Source: Microbacterium horticulturae (GTDB lineage: Bacteria; Actinomycetota; Actinomycetes; Actinomycetales; Microbacteriaceae). Taken from it: a stretch of DNA of 64,000 bases. Numbering within the stretch: position 1 is the stretch's first letter; each line of letters opens with the position of its first letter. Below the pieces are notes generated by a model. That model made no database searches and was not told the origin of the DNA. It saw nothing but the letters and a program-made list of their open reading frames with translations. Shown piece by piece: positions 62,685 to 64,000 of this stretch. Both the position numbers and the translations under genes were made by a program. The stretch is from the NCBI RefSeq assembly GCF_029094505.1, contig NZ_CP119108.1, positions 1,798,001 to 1,862,000 on the forward strand, read 5' to 3'.

Positions 62685-64000
62685 TCAGGCGCCCTTCACG
62701 TCGGCCGTTGAGCGAGCGAAGCGAGCCGAGACGTCATCGCCTTCGAGATCGCTCGGGCTCGAGAGCGTGCCACGGACCGCCGTGGCCGCGGCGACAAGCG
62801 GCGACACCAGATGGGTGCGCCCGCCCTTGCCCTGCCGACCCTCGAAGTTGCGGTTGCTCGTCGACGCACATCGCTCGCCCGGCGCGAGCTGGTCGGGGTT
62901 CATGCCCAGGCACATGGAGCACCCGGCGAACCGCCACTCGGCGCCGAAGTCTTCGAAGACCTTGTCGAGGCCCTCGGCCTCCGCCTCCAGCCGGACCCGC
63001 GCTGAGCCGGGGACGACCATAACGCGCACACCGTCGGCCTTCTTGCGGCCCTTGACGATCGAAGCGAATTGACGCAGGTCTTCGATCCGGCTGTTCGTGC
63101 ACGAACCCATGAAGACGGCATCCACCGGAATGTCTTTCATGCGGGTGCCGGCCGCCAGATCCATGTAGGCCAGTGCGCGCTCTGCCGCAGCCTTCGCGTT
63201 CGGGTCGGTGTACTCGTCGGGCGACGGCACCGCGCCCGACAGCGAGACTCCCTGGCCCGGGTTCGTGCCCCAGGTCACGAACGGCTCGAGCTCGGCCGCA
63301 TCGATGAACACCTCGGCGTCGTAGACCGCTCCCTCGTCGGACGGGAGTGTGCGCCAGTAGTCGACCGCGTCGTCCCAGTCCTGCCCCTGCGGTGCGTGGG
63401 GACGGCCCTTCAGATAGGCGAACGTCGTCTCGTCGGGCGCGACCATTCCTGCGCGCGCCCCGGCCTCGATCGACATGTTGCACATCGTCATGCGGCCTTC
63501 CATCGACAGCGACCGGATGGCGCTGCCGCGGTACTCCAGGACGTAACCCTGGCCGCCGTTGGTGCCGATCTTCGCGATGACCGCGAGGATGACGTCTTTC
63601 GCGGTCACGCCGGGCTTCAACGCGCCCTCCACCGTGATCGCCATCGTCTTGAACGGCTTCAGCGACAGCGTCTGCGTGGCCAGCACGTGCTCGACCTCGC
63701 TGGTGCCGATGCCGAACGCCATGGCGCCGAACGCGCCGTGCGTGGACGTGTGGCTGTCGCCGCACACGACGGTGATGCCCGGCATCGTCAGCCCGAGCTG
63801 CGGGCCCACCACGTGGACGATGCCCTGCTCTTTGTCGCCCAGCGAGTGCAGGCGCACGCCGAACTCTTCGGCGTTGTGCCGGAGGGTCTCGATCTGGGTG
63901 CGGCTGGTGAGGTCGGCGATCGGCTTGTCGATGTCGAGCGTGGGCGTGTTGTGGTCTTCGGTGGCGATGGTGAGGTCGAGCCGGCGCACCGGACGCCCCT
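62685..64000 (-). CDS. leuC: 3-isopropylmalate dehydratase large subunit (partial)
   Basis: Aconitase-type isomerase of leucine synthesis; 5' end runs off the right edge, 438 codons are visible. [16 protein letters not shown] has the first cluster Cys; [12 protein letters not shown] and [10 protein letters not shown] the others, so the [4Fe-4S] site is complete. The last residues ([14 protein letters not shown]) come from a GAGCGAGCGAAGCGAGC-type repeat rather than the family, listed separately. Confidence 0.97.
   Translation of the reverse strand, partial: GRPVRRLDLTIATEDHNTPTLDIDKPIADLTSRTQIETLRHNAEEFGVRLHSLGDKEQGIVHVVGPQLGLTMPGITVVCGDSHTSTHGAFGAMAFGIGTSEVEHVLATQTLSLKPFKTMAITVEGALKPGVTAKDVILAVIAKIGTNGGQGYVLEYRGSAIRSLSMEGRMTMCNMSIEAGARAGMVAPDETTFAYLKGRPHAPQGQDWDDAVDYWRTLPSDEGAVYDAEVFIDAAELEPFVTWGTNPGQGVSLSGAVPSPDEYTDPNAKAAAERALAYMDLAAGTRMKDIPVDAVFMGSCTNSRIEDLRQFASIVKGRKKADGVRVMVVPGSARVRLEAEAEGLDKVFEDFGAEWRFAGCSMCLGMNPDQLAPGERCASTSNRNFEGRQGKGGRTHLVSPLVAAATAVRGTLSSPSDLEGDDVSARFARSTADVKGA
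62708..62733. repeat. GAGCGAGCGAAGCGAG repeat in the 3' end of leuC
   Basis: Sequence TTGAGCGAGCGAAGCGAGCC at 62708-62727, extended to CGAGACG. I recognise the core as a dispersed short repeat of Microbacterium-type genomes. Here it lies in the leuC reading frame and encodes the tail residues SARFARS. Single copy in this window, so the repeat call rests on outside knowledge. Confidence 0.45.

Overview
The window reads as core chromosome of a high-GC Gram-positive bacterium of the Microbacteriaceae, most like Microbacterium. I infer this from strongly GC-biased codon use, from the UPF0102-ComM-DprA-XerC block next to a DUF2469 gene, from a GlgE-GlgB glycogen pair, and from the actinobacterial order recG-coaD-DUF177-rpmF-rnc-mutM with smc, ftsY and ffh on the same strand. 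I see no prophage, CRISPR array, insertion sequence or rRNA operon.

Left third (1-22 kb). An FKBP-like lipoprotein (cut by the left edge), a TrmI tRNA methyltransferase and a HAD phosphatase are followed by a PAC2 protein, undecaprenyl-pyrophosphate phosphatase and an M20 peptidase. tRNA-Leu(GAG) with a clear terminator comes next. GlgE and GlgB form a translationally coupled plus-strand pair. The minus strand then carries a thioredoxin-like co-chaperone coupled to a large membrane protein, and a run for cell envelope, translation and division (SLT-like protein, DivIVA-like protein, cdsA, frr, pyrH, tsf, rpsB).

Middle (22-43 kb). A minus-strand block (xerC, dprA, comM, yraN, DUF2469, rnhB, lepB, rplS) serves DNA processing, secretion and translation. 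Plus-strand map and a quinone-type oxidoreductase follow, then the rpsP-khpA-rimM-trmD cluster, ffh, a TetR gene divergent from lipB-lipA, ftsY and smc. Between rpsP and ffh lies a small non-core patch: a DUF559 gene broken by a frameshift, bracketed by two copies of a paired-arm palindromic repeat and by two separate tandem repeats.

Right third (43-64 kb). Between smc and mutM, which sit close together in many actinobacteria, there is an accessory stretch of about 4.5 kb. It holds a 36-residue peptide with a strong ribosome binding site and promoter, a small helical protein, a double GNAT acetyltransferase, a HAD phosphatase, a PH-like protein, a toxin-antitoxin pair, a remnant of a MutM zinc finger and a frameshifted HIT gene. 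After it come mutM, rnc, rpmF, DUF177, coaD, recG, rsmD, thiL, a DUF3515 lipoprotein, ddl, gpsA, plsC, murA, leuD and leuC (cut by the right edge). These serve ribosome and DNA maintenance, peptidoglycan precursor and phospholipid synthesis, and leucine synthesis.

The best candidate for something undescribed is a family of about 68-80 bp elements built of two inverted arms (four copies: 5612-5679, 34330-34397, 35427-35494 and a diverged one at 40921-41000). Two copies flank the broken DUF559 gene, and one of them supplies its stop codon. The rest of the window is ordinary housekeeping DNA.
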